This document shows positions 14,647 through 21,942 of a stretch of DNA of 42,406 bases, piece after piece. The notes under the pieces were generated by a model, which saw nothing but the letters and a program-made list of their open reading frames with translations, searched no databases and was not told where the DNA came from. Within the stretch, counting starts at the first letter, position 1. Each line of letters opens with the position of its first letter. The stretch comes from CAYLLT01 sp964384465 (GTDB taxonomy: Bacteria > Planctomycetota > Phycisphaerae > UBA1845 > PWPN01), in assembly GCA_964384465.1 (NCBI GenBank), contig CAYLLT010000043.1, positions 1 to 42,406 of the forward strand. The letters run 5' to 3'. A program made the translations under genes and the position numbers.

Positions 14647-17082
14647 ATGTTTCACTCCTTCATGTTGGCGGCGTTTGTCTCACCGGTACTGGCGATGGCC
14701 GGCGCGGGGGCCGCGTCGATTCCCATCCTCATTCATCTGTTCAGCAAGCGGCGGTTTCGGCGAATTCGCTGGGCGGCGATCGAGTTCCTCATGGAAGCCG
14801 ACCGGCGGAACCGGCGGCGCGTGCGTATCGAGGAGCTGATCCTGCTGGCCCTGCGATGCCTGGCCATGCTGCTGATCGGCGTGATGCTGGCGCGGTGGTT
14901 CATCCGGCCGGAAGCATTGATGGCCATGCTCGGTTCGACCGCCCGCACCGAACGCATCGTGCTGCTCGATGATTCGTTCAGCATGGGGGTGAGGGCTCAG
15001 GGGATGGGGGACAGGGAACAGGGGACAGTTACGAAAGATGAAGGCGGGAAAGGAGCGACGGTGTTCGATCGCGGCAAGACCACCATCGATCGGCTGGCAC
15101 AGTGGCTGCGGCAGGAGTCGCCGGCCGATCCGCTGACGGTCGTGCTCACTTCGCGACCGGACCGGCCGCTGCGAGTCGAAAACAGCATCGGCCAGATGGA
15201 CCTCGCGTCGCTTCGGGCGGAGCTGGACAGCCTGGCGCCGTCGAGCCGCGGCGGCAATCTGCCGGCGGCTTTTTCCGCGGTGCGCGGGATGCTCGAGGGG
15301 CGCAAGTCGAGCCTGAGTGCAACGGTCTATGTGGTGAGCGACTTCCAGCAGATCGACTGGTCGCGCGGGCGCGGTGACAGTACAAGTCCGGCAACAAGGG
15401 GCGATACCAGCGGCGGTCAGGTCCATCGCAGCCCGGCGGCAGCGCTGGCCGATCTGGTCGCCAACGATCCGAACAAAATGGCGGTGCGACTCGTGCTCAT
15501 GGACGTGGGCATTCCGATCAAGCAAAACCTCTGCATCGCATCGGTCGAGCCGCAGCAGGCGCAGGCCATCGCCACCGTCAGCGGCGCTTACACCGCGCGC
15601 ATCACCAATTTCAGCGAGATCGAGTCTGAGGATACTTCTTTGCACCTCTATGTCGGAGACGCCGCTCAGCCGCCAGTGCCTGTGCCGCGCATCCCGCCGG
15701 GCCAGACGGTGGAAGTGCCCGTCGAAGTCACGTTCGGCAACGAGGGGTCGGAGGCGCTGACGGTCGAGCTCGATCCGGACGCGCTGCCGACGGATAACAC
15801 GCGGTCGCTGGTGGTGCTGGTTTCACGGGCCATGCGCATCCTGGTCGTGAACGGCGAACCCTCCGCCGACCTCTATCAGGATGAGGTGTTTCTGCTGAAC
15901 GTCGCGCTTCGCCCCGAAGGACCGCAGTTCAGCGGGAACGAAGTGACGGTTGTCGATGAGAACGAGTTCGAGGCGGCGGACCTGAACAGCTATCACGCGG
16001 TGGTGCTGGCCAATGTGTACCGCGTGACGGAAGAGTCGGCGGCCCGGCTGGAAGACTACACGGCACAAGGCGGCGGCGTGGCGATTTTTCTGGGCGATCA
16101 GGTGGATGCGGAGTTGTACAACCGCATCCTGTACCGCGACGGCAAGGGGCTGCTGCCGGCCAAACTCGGCGAGATACTTTCACCCGCGGCGGACAAGCCG
16201 GGCGTCGGCATGGGTGGGATCAATATCTCGCACCCGGCCATGCGGCGGTTCCGCGATACGCAGGTGCCCTACTTCGCGGGTGTTGCCGCGTATCGTTACT
16301 TCGCCAGCGAAGCCGTCGGAGCAGCCGCCGCGTCCACCGCGCCGGCGGATCACAGCAGCACTCGTCCGTCTGAAAGTGATCAGGACCGCGGCAATTTATT
16401 GCCGCAAACCGATCGCGGGCCCGCCCAGGTGCTGCTGCGTTTCGACGACGCGGACAAGAACGCTGTCATCGTGGAGCGGTCGATGGGCAAGGGCAAGGTC
16501 GTGCTCACCACCACCTCGGCGGACAAGGAGTGGAACAGCCTGCCGGACAAGCCGGTGTTTCTTGTGCTGGCGATGGAGTTGATCCAATACATCGCCCGGC
16601 CGGCCGAGGGCGGCGGCGAGCAACTCGTCGGTCAGCCGATTCATATCTCCCTCGATACGGCACATTTTCAGACCGCCGCCATATTGAAATTGCCGAGCTT
16701 TCCCGAAGATCCCGCCATCACCATCGACGCGCAGCCGGATGCCCAGGCCGGCACGCCGGTGATCCTCTGGCCGCGGACGGATCAGCCCGGCATTTACCAA
16801 TTCTCTCTCAATGAAACCAGCGGCGGCGAAGCCATCCGACCCGTTGCCGTCAATGTCGATCCGCGCGAAGGCGATCTGCGGCGGGCGGACCGGACCACGT
16901 TGCTGGAAGCGCTCAGCGGGCTACCGGCCGAATATGTCGCGGGCGAGACGCTGACGCGCCAGCAGGACATCCAGACGCGCCGGGAGTTGTGGCCGTCGCT
17001 GCTGATCGCGCTGCTGGTGGTATTGATGACGGAGCAGGGCTTGGCATGGTGGTTTGGCGGAGGACGATTGAGCAGAACATAA
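14647..17082 (+). CDS. BatA-type membrane vWA protein
   Basis: 811 residues. The N-terminus matches the BatA/aerotolerance membrane domain: a hydrophobic segment, then IPILIHLFSKRRFRRIRWAA, then a second membrane helix (about 65-82). A vWA domain follows with metal-site D108-x-S110-x-S112. A GATase-like segment opens with MRILVVNGEPS (about residue 396), and another membrane helix lies at the C-terminus (PSLLIALLVVLM). Most of the mass is probably periplasmic. An insert of about 21 residues (AQGMGDREQG...) from G-rich DNA lies directly after the metal-site motif. The first ATG lacks a strong ribosome-binding site; a second ATG is at 14662. It is a likely MoxR/DUF58 partner. Confidence 0.9.
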   Translation: MFHSFMLAAFVSPVLAMAGAGAASIPILIHLFSKRRFRRIRWAAIEFLMEADRRNRRRVRIEELILLALRCLAMLLIGVMLARWFIRPEALMAMLGSTARTERIVLLDDSFSMGVRAQGMGDREQGTVTKDEGGKGATVFDRGKTTIDRLAQWLRQESPADPLTVVLTSRPDRPLRVENSIGQMDLASLRAELDSLAPSSRGGNLPAAFSAVRGMLEGRKSSLSATVYVVSDFQQIDWSRGRGDSTSPATRGDTSGGQVHRSPAAALADLVANDPNKMAVRLVLMDVGIPIKQNLCIASVEPQQAQAIATVSGAYTARITNFSEIESEDTSLHLYVGDAAQPPVPVPRIPPGQTVEVPVEVTFGNEGSEALTVELDPDALPTDNTRSLVVLVSRAMRILVVNGEPSADLYQDEVFLLNVALRPEGPQFSGNEVTVVDENEFEAADLNSYHAVVLANVYRVTEESAARLEDYTAQGGGVAIFLGDQVDAELYNRILYRDGKGLLPAKLGEILSPAADKPGVGMGGINISHPAMRRFRDTQVPYFAGVAAYRYFASEAVGAAAASTAPADHSSTRPSESDQDRGNLLPQTDRGPAQVLLRFDDADKNAVIVERSMGKGKVVLTTTSADKEWNSLPDKPVFLVLAMELIQYIARPAEGGGEQLVGQPIHISLDTAHFQTAAILKLPSFPEDPAITIDAQPDAQAGTPVILWPRTDQPGIYQFSLNETSGGEAIRPVAVNVDPREGDLRRADRTTLLEALSGLPAEYVAGETLTRQQDIQTRRELWPSLLIALLVVLMTEQGLAWWFGGGRLSRT
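14985..15024 (+). repeat. G-tract cluster in vWA coding sequence
   Basis: Six runs of three to five G (14985, 14993, 15000, 15006, 15014, 15021) occur within 40 bases, with GGGACAGGGAACAGGGGACAG as the repeating word. It encodes the insert after the metal-site motif and could fold as a G-quadruplex in DNA or mRNA. Confidence 0.7.
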
Positions 17083-17102
17083 GGTATGCGTGCGGCTGCA
17101 TT

Positions 17103-17163
17103 CCGAGCCGCGACCGTAAGGTAGCGGAAATCATGAACCCGCTCCCTTACGGTCGCGGCTCGG
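17103..17163. repeat. Family B inverted repeat between the two vWA genes
   Basis: Opposed GAGCCGCGACCGTAAGG-AGCGG arms (17103-17127 and 17139-17163) match at 24 of 25 positions. They fill most of the 100-bp gap between the two vWA genes. Confidence 0.9.
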
Positions 17164-17185
17164 ATCAGGCCGGAGATGAGTGCTG

Positions 17186-19654
17186 ATGACTGAAACACCG
17201 TACATCCTGGCTGCGGATACGATCGAGCGGCGGCTGGAGTTTGCGCATTGGCCGCAGGGGTGGCTGGCGCTCGGTTCGATCGTGCTGTGTCTGATGATGC
17301 TCTACGCGGTGGTATTCTTCTACCGTCGCGAATATCGGGCGGGGGCGTCGCCGGCGGTTCGTGCGTTTCTCGCGAGTACGCGGTGCCTGGTCATCATTTT
17401 GCTCGCGGTGATCTGGCTTCAGCCGGTGCTGGCCACGTATATCAATCGCAAGATCGAGTCGCTCACGCTGCTGCTGGTGGACGGCTCGGCCAGCATGAGC
17501 ATGCGCGACCGGTATCCCAATCCCGTCGATGCTCAGCACGTGGAGAAAGCGCTGGAGGGAGTCTCCGGCGCGGACGCCACGCAAATGACGCGGGCGGAAC
17601 TGACCGAATCGCTGCTGACCCGCGATCAGGAGAAGTTATTGCAGCAGATGGCCGGGAATAATCCCGTGCAGATTTATCAGTTTGGCGACAAGTTGACGCG
17701 GCTGGCGGAGGTGCGCGGCGGGAAAGAGGGGGAGAGGGGGAGAGGGGGCGAGGGGGCGAATGCATCTCAGCCGACGGATGAGCGTGAGCTGGCGACCGCG
17801 CGAGCGCCGGCGACGGATATCGGACGGGCGGTGCGGCAGGCGATCGAGTCGCAGTCGGGGACGCCGATTGCGGCTGTCGTGGTGTTCTCGGATGGGCGGT
17901 TCAATCAGGGCGAGCCGGCGGAGGTTGTCGCGCGTTACGCCCGCGGCAAAAAGATACCCATCCACACGGTCGGCGTCGGCGATCCTTCGCCGCCGCGCAA
18001 TGCGAGCGTGACGACGATCGAAGCACCGCCGAACGTGTTCGTGAAGGACCCGTTCAAAGTCACGGCCCATCTGCGGGCACAGGGGCTGGACGGCGCCTCG
18101 CTGAACGTCGAACTGCTCGAACGTTCGGGGGACGCGAATCAGCCGCGCGTGGTCGATACGAAGAAGGCAAATGTGGGCACAGGCGGCAGTGTAGAACCCG
18201 TTGTTTTCAACCGGCAGATCACGGAGGCTTCCGAAGTCACGTTGCAGGTGCACGTGGTGCCCGAGAGCGGCGAGACGCTCCTCGATGACAACAAAAAGGA
18301 AACGACGGTTCGCGCGCTGGAGGGCAAGATGCGCGTGCTGCTGGTGTCGGGCGGGCCGACGTGGGAATACCGCTACCTCTCGCGGCTGCTCCAGCGCGAC
18401 GCGACGATGAACCTGAGCTGCTGGCTCCAGTCGGCCGACGAGGAAGCTGTCCGCGACGGCAACACAGTGATCGATCGCTTCCCGCGCACGCAGGAGGAAC
18501 TGTTCCCCTACGACTGCGTGATCCTGCTCGACCCGCAGCCGAACGATATCGATCCGACCTGGACCACGCACATCGAGGCGATGGTCGGCAGCTACGGCGG
18601 CGGGCTGCTCTACGTGGCCGGCCGCAAGAATACGCCGCGATTCACGCACGATCCGAACACGCGATCGCTGCTCGACCTGCTGCCGGTGGTAATCGAACCC
18701 AACGAGGCCGATCTGATCATCAACGACGAGGGGCATTTTCAATCGACGGCGTGGCCGGTGGTCGTGCCGCCAGAGGCCGCCGGTCACCCGGTGCTGGCGA
18801 TGGCCGATCAGCCGGGCGAGAACATGCAGATGTGGGCGAGACTCCCGGGCGTTTACTGGCATTATCCGGTCCGGCGTGAAAAGCCGGTGGCGACGGTTAT
18901 GCTGCGGCATTCGAGTCCGCGCATGCGCAACAGTTATGGCGGGCACGTGCTGCTGGCGTCGCAGTTCTTCGGGTCGGGGCGCACCGGGTTTCTGGGCTTC
19001 GATACGACCTGGCGGTGGCGGCGTTTTGGCGATCGCTATTTCAATCGGTTCTGGATCCAGTTGCTGCGGCACATGGTCGAGGGCAAGCTGCTCAGCGGGC
19101 AGAAGCGCGGGTTGATCCAGTTCGAGCGTGATACGTATGCGGTCGGCGAAGGCGTCATCGTGGAAGCCCGCATCGTGGGCGGCAAGCCCGGCCCGCTGGA
19201 CAAGGACCAAGTGTCCGCGACCTTGCACGTCGAGGGGCAGACGGACCGCACGGTGACGCTGGCGGCGCAGCAGAATCGCCCCGGCTGGTATCGCGGGCGG
19301 TTTGTGCCGACGGAGGTTGGCACGCACGTGCTGCAAATCGATCTGCCGGGCAGCGAAGGCATGCCGGCGGCGACGCTGCGCGGCGAAGTGCGCGTCGGGC
19401 AGCCCGATCTGGAATTCCGGCAACCCGAGTTGGACCGCGAATCGCTGGAGACGCTCGCGGCACAGTCGGCCGGCGGAAAGTATTTGAACGTCGATGAAGT
19501 CGATCAACTGCCGTCGCTCATCCCCAGCCGGACGGCTACGCTGGTACTGACCGGGCAGCCGATTACGTTGTGGGACCGGTGGTGGATGTTCGCGCTATTG
19601 GTCGTGCTGCTCGGCGTCGAGTGGGCGGTGCGGAAGCGAGCGAGATTGTTGTAA
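17186..19654 (+). CDS. Second membrane vWA protein with GATase-like domain
   Basis: 822 residues. Two membrane helices (about 28-45 and 66-82) precede a vWA domain with metal site D99-x-S101-x-S103 (VDGSASM) and VVFSDGRF further on. A domain starting MRVLLVSGGPTWEYRYLSRL (about residue 382) resembles the class I glutamine-amidotransferase-like fold found in such proteins. The catalytic Cys was not evident. The C-terminus has a membrane helix and a basic tail. The ATG at 17186 has GGAG ten bases upstream; a GTG at 17180 is possible. A Gly/Glu/Arg-rich insert (about 178-192) comes from a G-quadruplex-like repeat. It is paralogous in architecture to the gene before it. Confidence 0.9.
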   Translation: MTETPYILAADTIERRLEFAHWPQGWLALGSIVLCLMMLYAVVFFYRREYRAGASPAVRAFLASTRCLVIILLAVIWLQPVLATYINRKIESLTLLLVDGSASMSMRDRYPNPVDAQHVEKALEGVSGADATQMTRAELTESLLTRDQEKLLQQMAGNNPVQIYQFGDKLTRLAEVRGGKEGERGRGGEGANASQPTDERELATARAPATDIGRAVRQAIESQSGTPIAAVVVFSDGRFNQGEPAEVVARYARGKKIPIHTVGVGDPSPPRNASVTTIEAPPNVFVKDPFKVTAHLRAQGLDGASLNVELLERSGDANQPRVVDTKKANVGTGGSVEPVVFNRQITEASEVTLQVHVVPESGETLLDDNKKETTVRALEGKMRVLLVSGGPTWEYRYLSRLLQRDATMNLSCWLQSADEEAVRDGNTVIDRFPRTQEELFPYDCVILLDPQPNDIDPTWTTHIEAMVGSYGGGLLYVAGRKNTPRFTHDPNTRSLLDLLPVVIEPNEADLIINDEGHFQSTAWPVVVPPEAAGHPVLAMADQPGENMQMWARLPGVYWHYPVRREKPVATVMLRHSSPRMRNSYGGHVLLASQFFGSGRTGFLGFDTTWRWRRFGDRYFNRFWIQLLRHMVEGKLLSGQKRGLIQFERDTYAVGEGVIVEARIVGGKPGPLDKDQVSATLHVEGQTDRTVTLAAQQNRPGWYRGRFVPTEVGTHVLQIDLPGSEGMPAATLRGEVRVGQPDLEFRQPELDRESLETLAAQSAGGKYLNVDEVDQLPSLIPSRTATLVLTGQPITLWDRWWMFALLVVLLGVEWAVRKRARLL
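17728..17756 (+). repeat. Perfect period-8 G-quadruplex motif in coding sequence
   Basis: Four runs of exactly five G (17728-17732, 17736-17740, 17744-17748, 17752-17756) are separated by loops AGA, AGA and CGA. This satisfies the standard intramolecular quadruplex pattern on the coding strand, and so in the mRNA. Confidence 0.9.
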
Positions 19655-19680
19655 GAGTAATGAATCATGAGTCAGGCGTC

Positions 19681-19744
19681 GTTTAGCCGCGAGCGCAGGC
19701 GAGCGCGTTTTCGTCCCCGCGCTCGCCTGCGCTCGCGGCTAAAC
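19681..19744. repeat. 27-bp perfect inverted repeat (family D)
   Basis: Arms 19681-19707 and 19718-19744 are exact reverse complements (GTTTAGCCGCGAGCGCAGGC...) around a 10-base loop. It fills the gap between the second vWA gene and the DUF4175-like gene. A long T run is absent, so it is not an obvious terminator. Confidence 0.95.
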
Positions 19745-19755
19745 TGTGGTGACTG

Positions 19756-21927
19756 ATGGTCAACGAAACTGTTCGACAACGGTTTGACGAGCGCGTGCTG
19801 ACGCGGCTGCGCGGGTTGGGCCGGCGGCTGCGGCTCTATGCCGTGCTGGATGGCTCCGCGATCGTGAGCCTCGCCCTCCTGGCGGCGATTGCGGCGACGT
19901 TCACGGTCGATCGCTCGCTATGGCTCGGGCGCGATATGCGCGTGGTGCAGTTCGTGTCGCTATTTCTGATACTGGCGGCGATTGCGTGGCGGGCGCTGGT
20001 CCGGCCACTTCGCGTGCCGATCGGTCATCAGGAGTTGGCGCTGCTGGTCGAACATCATTATCCGCAGCTCAACAGCCGGCTGATCAGCGCGGTCGAGTTC
20101 GCCGATCCCGACGCGGCGTCGCGGCATCCGGATGCGCCGCGCTCGTCGGACATGATCGAAGCGGTCGTCCGCCAGGCGGAATCCGACGCCGGCGGTCTGG
20201 ATTTTTCCAGGACGCTCGCGCACACCCGCGTTCGGCGGCGGGCGGCGGTGACCATCTGCTGCCTGCTGGCGATCGCCGTCACGGCGATTGCGGCCCACCA
20301 GCAGATGGGACTCTGGTTCCAGCGGAATGTGCTGCTGAAGGACGTCGATTGGCCGCAGCAGAACCGGCTCATCGTTGAAGGGCTGACCGACGGCAAGATC
20401 GTGGTGCCGCGCGGTGACGATGTCACCGTTTCGGCCGTGGTGGAGCCGGGCTTCGCGGCGCCGCGGCAGGTCTTTATCCATTATGAAGGCGCGGGCGGGC
20501 TCCGTGAGCGGGAGCAGATGCCCGCCGTCGAGAGCGATGCCGATCGCGGCACCGCGCGGTTCAGCCACACGTTCGAGCGGGTGAGTGAGACGCTGCGATG
20601 TGTCATCAGCGGCGGCGATGCCCGCACGGAACCGTTTACGATCGAAGTGGTCGATCGGCCGCGGATCAACGAGGTGGTGATCGGCATCACGCCGCCGGCC
20701 TACGCCAAGATCGAGCCGTACGAGCTGCGCGTCGGCCAGACGGTGGCCGAAGCGCTGAAGGGCAGCCGCATCCGTCTGCACATCAAGACGAACAAGCCGC
20801 TGACCAAAGCGGTGCTGGTGCGGCAAACGACGGGCAAGGAAACGGAAGTCGGCGCGGCCGAGCGCATCAGCGAGCTGGAGTACAGCGGGACCGATCTGCC
20901 GGACGCGACGGCGACCTACCATTTCGTGATGACCGACGGGACAGGTTTGACCAACGTGAGCGAGCGTGTCCCGCCGGTGCGGATGTCGGTTCGGCTGGTG
21001 GCGGATCGACCGCCGCGCGTCAAGATGAGGATCAAGGGCGTCGGCGAGATGATCACGCCGGAGGCGATCCTGCCCATCGAGACCGATTTCTCCGACGTAT
21101 ACGGGCTGGCGTCGGCGCGTCTGGTGTACGAGCTGTCGCGGAAGGATTTCAAACCGGTCACGGAACCGATCGCCGGCTTCGAGGCGGGCACCAAGACCTT
21201 TGCCCATGCGATCGACTGGACGGCGACGACGCGGACGCTGGCGGAAGGCGATCGGCTCAGCCTGCGGGCGGAGGCGACCGATTTCGATGACGTATCCGGC
21301 CCCAACCTCGGCCAATCGCAGACCACCGCCCTGCGGGTGGTCAGCCGGGAGGAGCTGCTCGCCGAGCTGAACCGCCGGGAGCAGGAGTACCGGCAGGATT
21401 TCGAGCGGCTGATCCGCCAGCAGGAGGAGCTGTTTTCGGATTTCCTGACGCTCAGTGCCCCCCCCGCCGCCGCCTCGCCGGACCGCGGCCGCCGATTCGC
21501 CCAACTGGCCCGATTACAGCGGGATTATGCGGGGCGAGTCAATTCGCTGAGGCTACAATTTGAGCAGGTGCTCGCGGAGCTGCGCGTTAACCAGCTATCC
21601 AGCCCCACGGCGGAGGCCCGGCTGGGCAACGGGATCGTCGAGCCGCTGAATGTGCTGAGCCGCACACGGATGCCGGGGGCGGCCGACGAGCTGGACCTGC
21701 TGGGCCGGGAGAGGCCGGATATCCAGCCGGCCAGGGCCGCCCAGGAAGCGATTTTGGCGGACATGCAGCGAATTCTGGCGAATATGTTAAAATGGGAAGG
21801 GTTTCAGGAGGCGGTCGCTTTGCTACGAGAGGTCCTGAAAATGCAGGGGAACCTCAGCCGAGAAACCGAAAAACGATTAGAGACCGAGATTTTCGGCACC
21901 GAGCCGGCGAGCGAGCCGTCTAAGTAA
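19756..21927 (+). CDS. DUF4175-like membrane protein with coiled-coil C-terminus
   Basis: 723 residues. Three hydrophobic helices (about 30-50, 62-79 and 164-182) are followed by a large, probably periplasmic, part made of beta-rich modules (for example EVVIGITPPAYAKIEPY). A charged helical region from about 530 to the end is predicted to form coiled coils (ELNRREQEYRQDFERLIRQQ). Length and layout suit DUF4175-type proteins that follow vWA genes in MoxR clusters. The family call is from architecture and context, not a diagnostic motif. The start ATG has only a weak ribosome-binding site, and the preceding gap is an inverted repeat. Confidence 0.8.
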   Translation: MVNETVRQRFDERVLTRLRGLGRRLRLYAVLDGSAIVSLALLAAIAATFTVDRSLWLGRDMRVVQFVSLFLILAAIAWRALVRPLRVPIGHQELALLVEHHYPQLNSRLISAVEFADPDAASRHPDAPRSSDMIEAVVRQAESDAGGLDFSRTLAHTRVRRRAAVTICCLLAIAVTAIAAHQQMGLWFQRNVLLKDVDWPQQNRLIVEGLTDGKIVVPRGDDVTVSAVVEPGFAAPRQVFIHYEGAGGLREREQMPAVESDADRGTARFSHTFERVSETLRCVISGGDARTEPFTIEVVDRPRINEVVIGITPPAYAKIEPYELRVGQTVAEALKGSRIRLHIKTNKPLTKAVLVRQTTGKETEVGAAERISELEYSGTDLPDATATYHFVMTDGTGLTNVSERVPPVRMSVRLVADRPPRVKMRIKGVGEMITPEAILPIETDFSDVYGLASARLVYELSRKDFKPVTEPIAGFEAGTKTFAHAIDWTATTRTLAEGDRLSLRAEATDFDDVSGPNLGQSQTTALRVVSREELLAELNRREQEYRQDFERLIRQQEELFSDFLTLSAPPAAASPDRGRRFAQLARLQRDYAGRVNSLRLQFEQVLAELRVNQLSSPTAEARLGNGIVEPLNVLSRTRMPGAADELDLLGRERPDIQPARAAQEAILADMQRILANMLKWEGFQEAVALLREVLKMQGNLSRETEKRLETEIFGTEPASEPSK

Positions 21928-21942
21928 CGGGGTGATCCAAAC

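Noticed and set aside
17636..19507. Long minus-strand open frame (623 residues) opposite the second vWA gene
   Set aside because: The product is Arg/His-rich with no recognisable domain and lies wholly opposite a clear vWA gene. High GC gives long antisense frames.
19681..19744. Rho-independent terminator between the vWA and DUF4175-like genes
   Set aside because: The 27-bp stem is far longer than a normal terminator, lacks a T run, and sits inside a collinear cluster.
19960..21504. Minus-strand open frame (514 residues) opposite the DUF4175-like gene
   Set aside because: Arg/His/Gln-rich shadow of a real coding strand with no motif.
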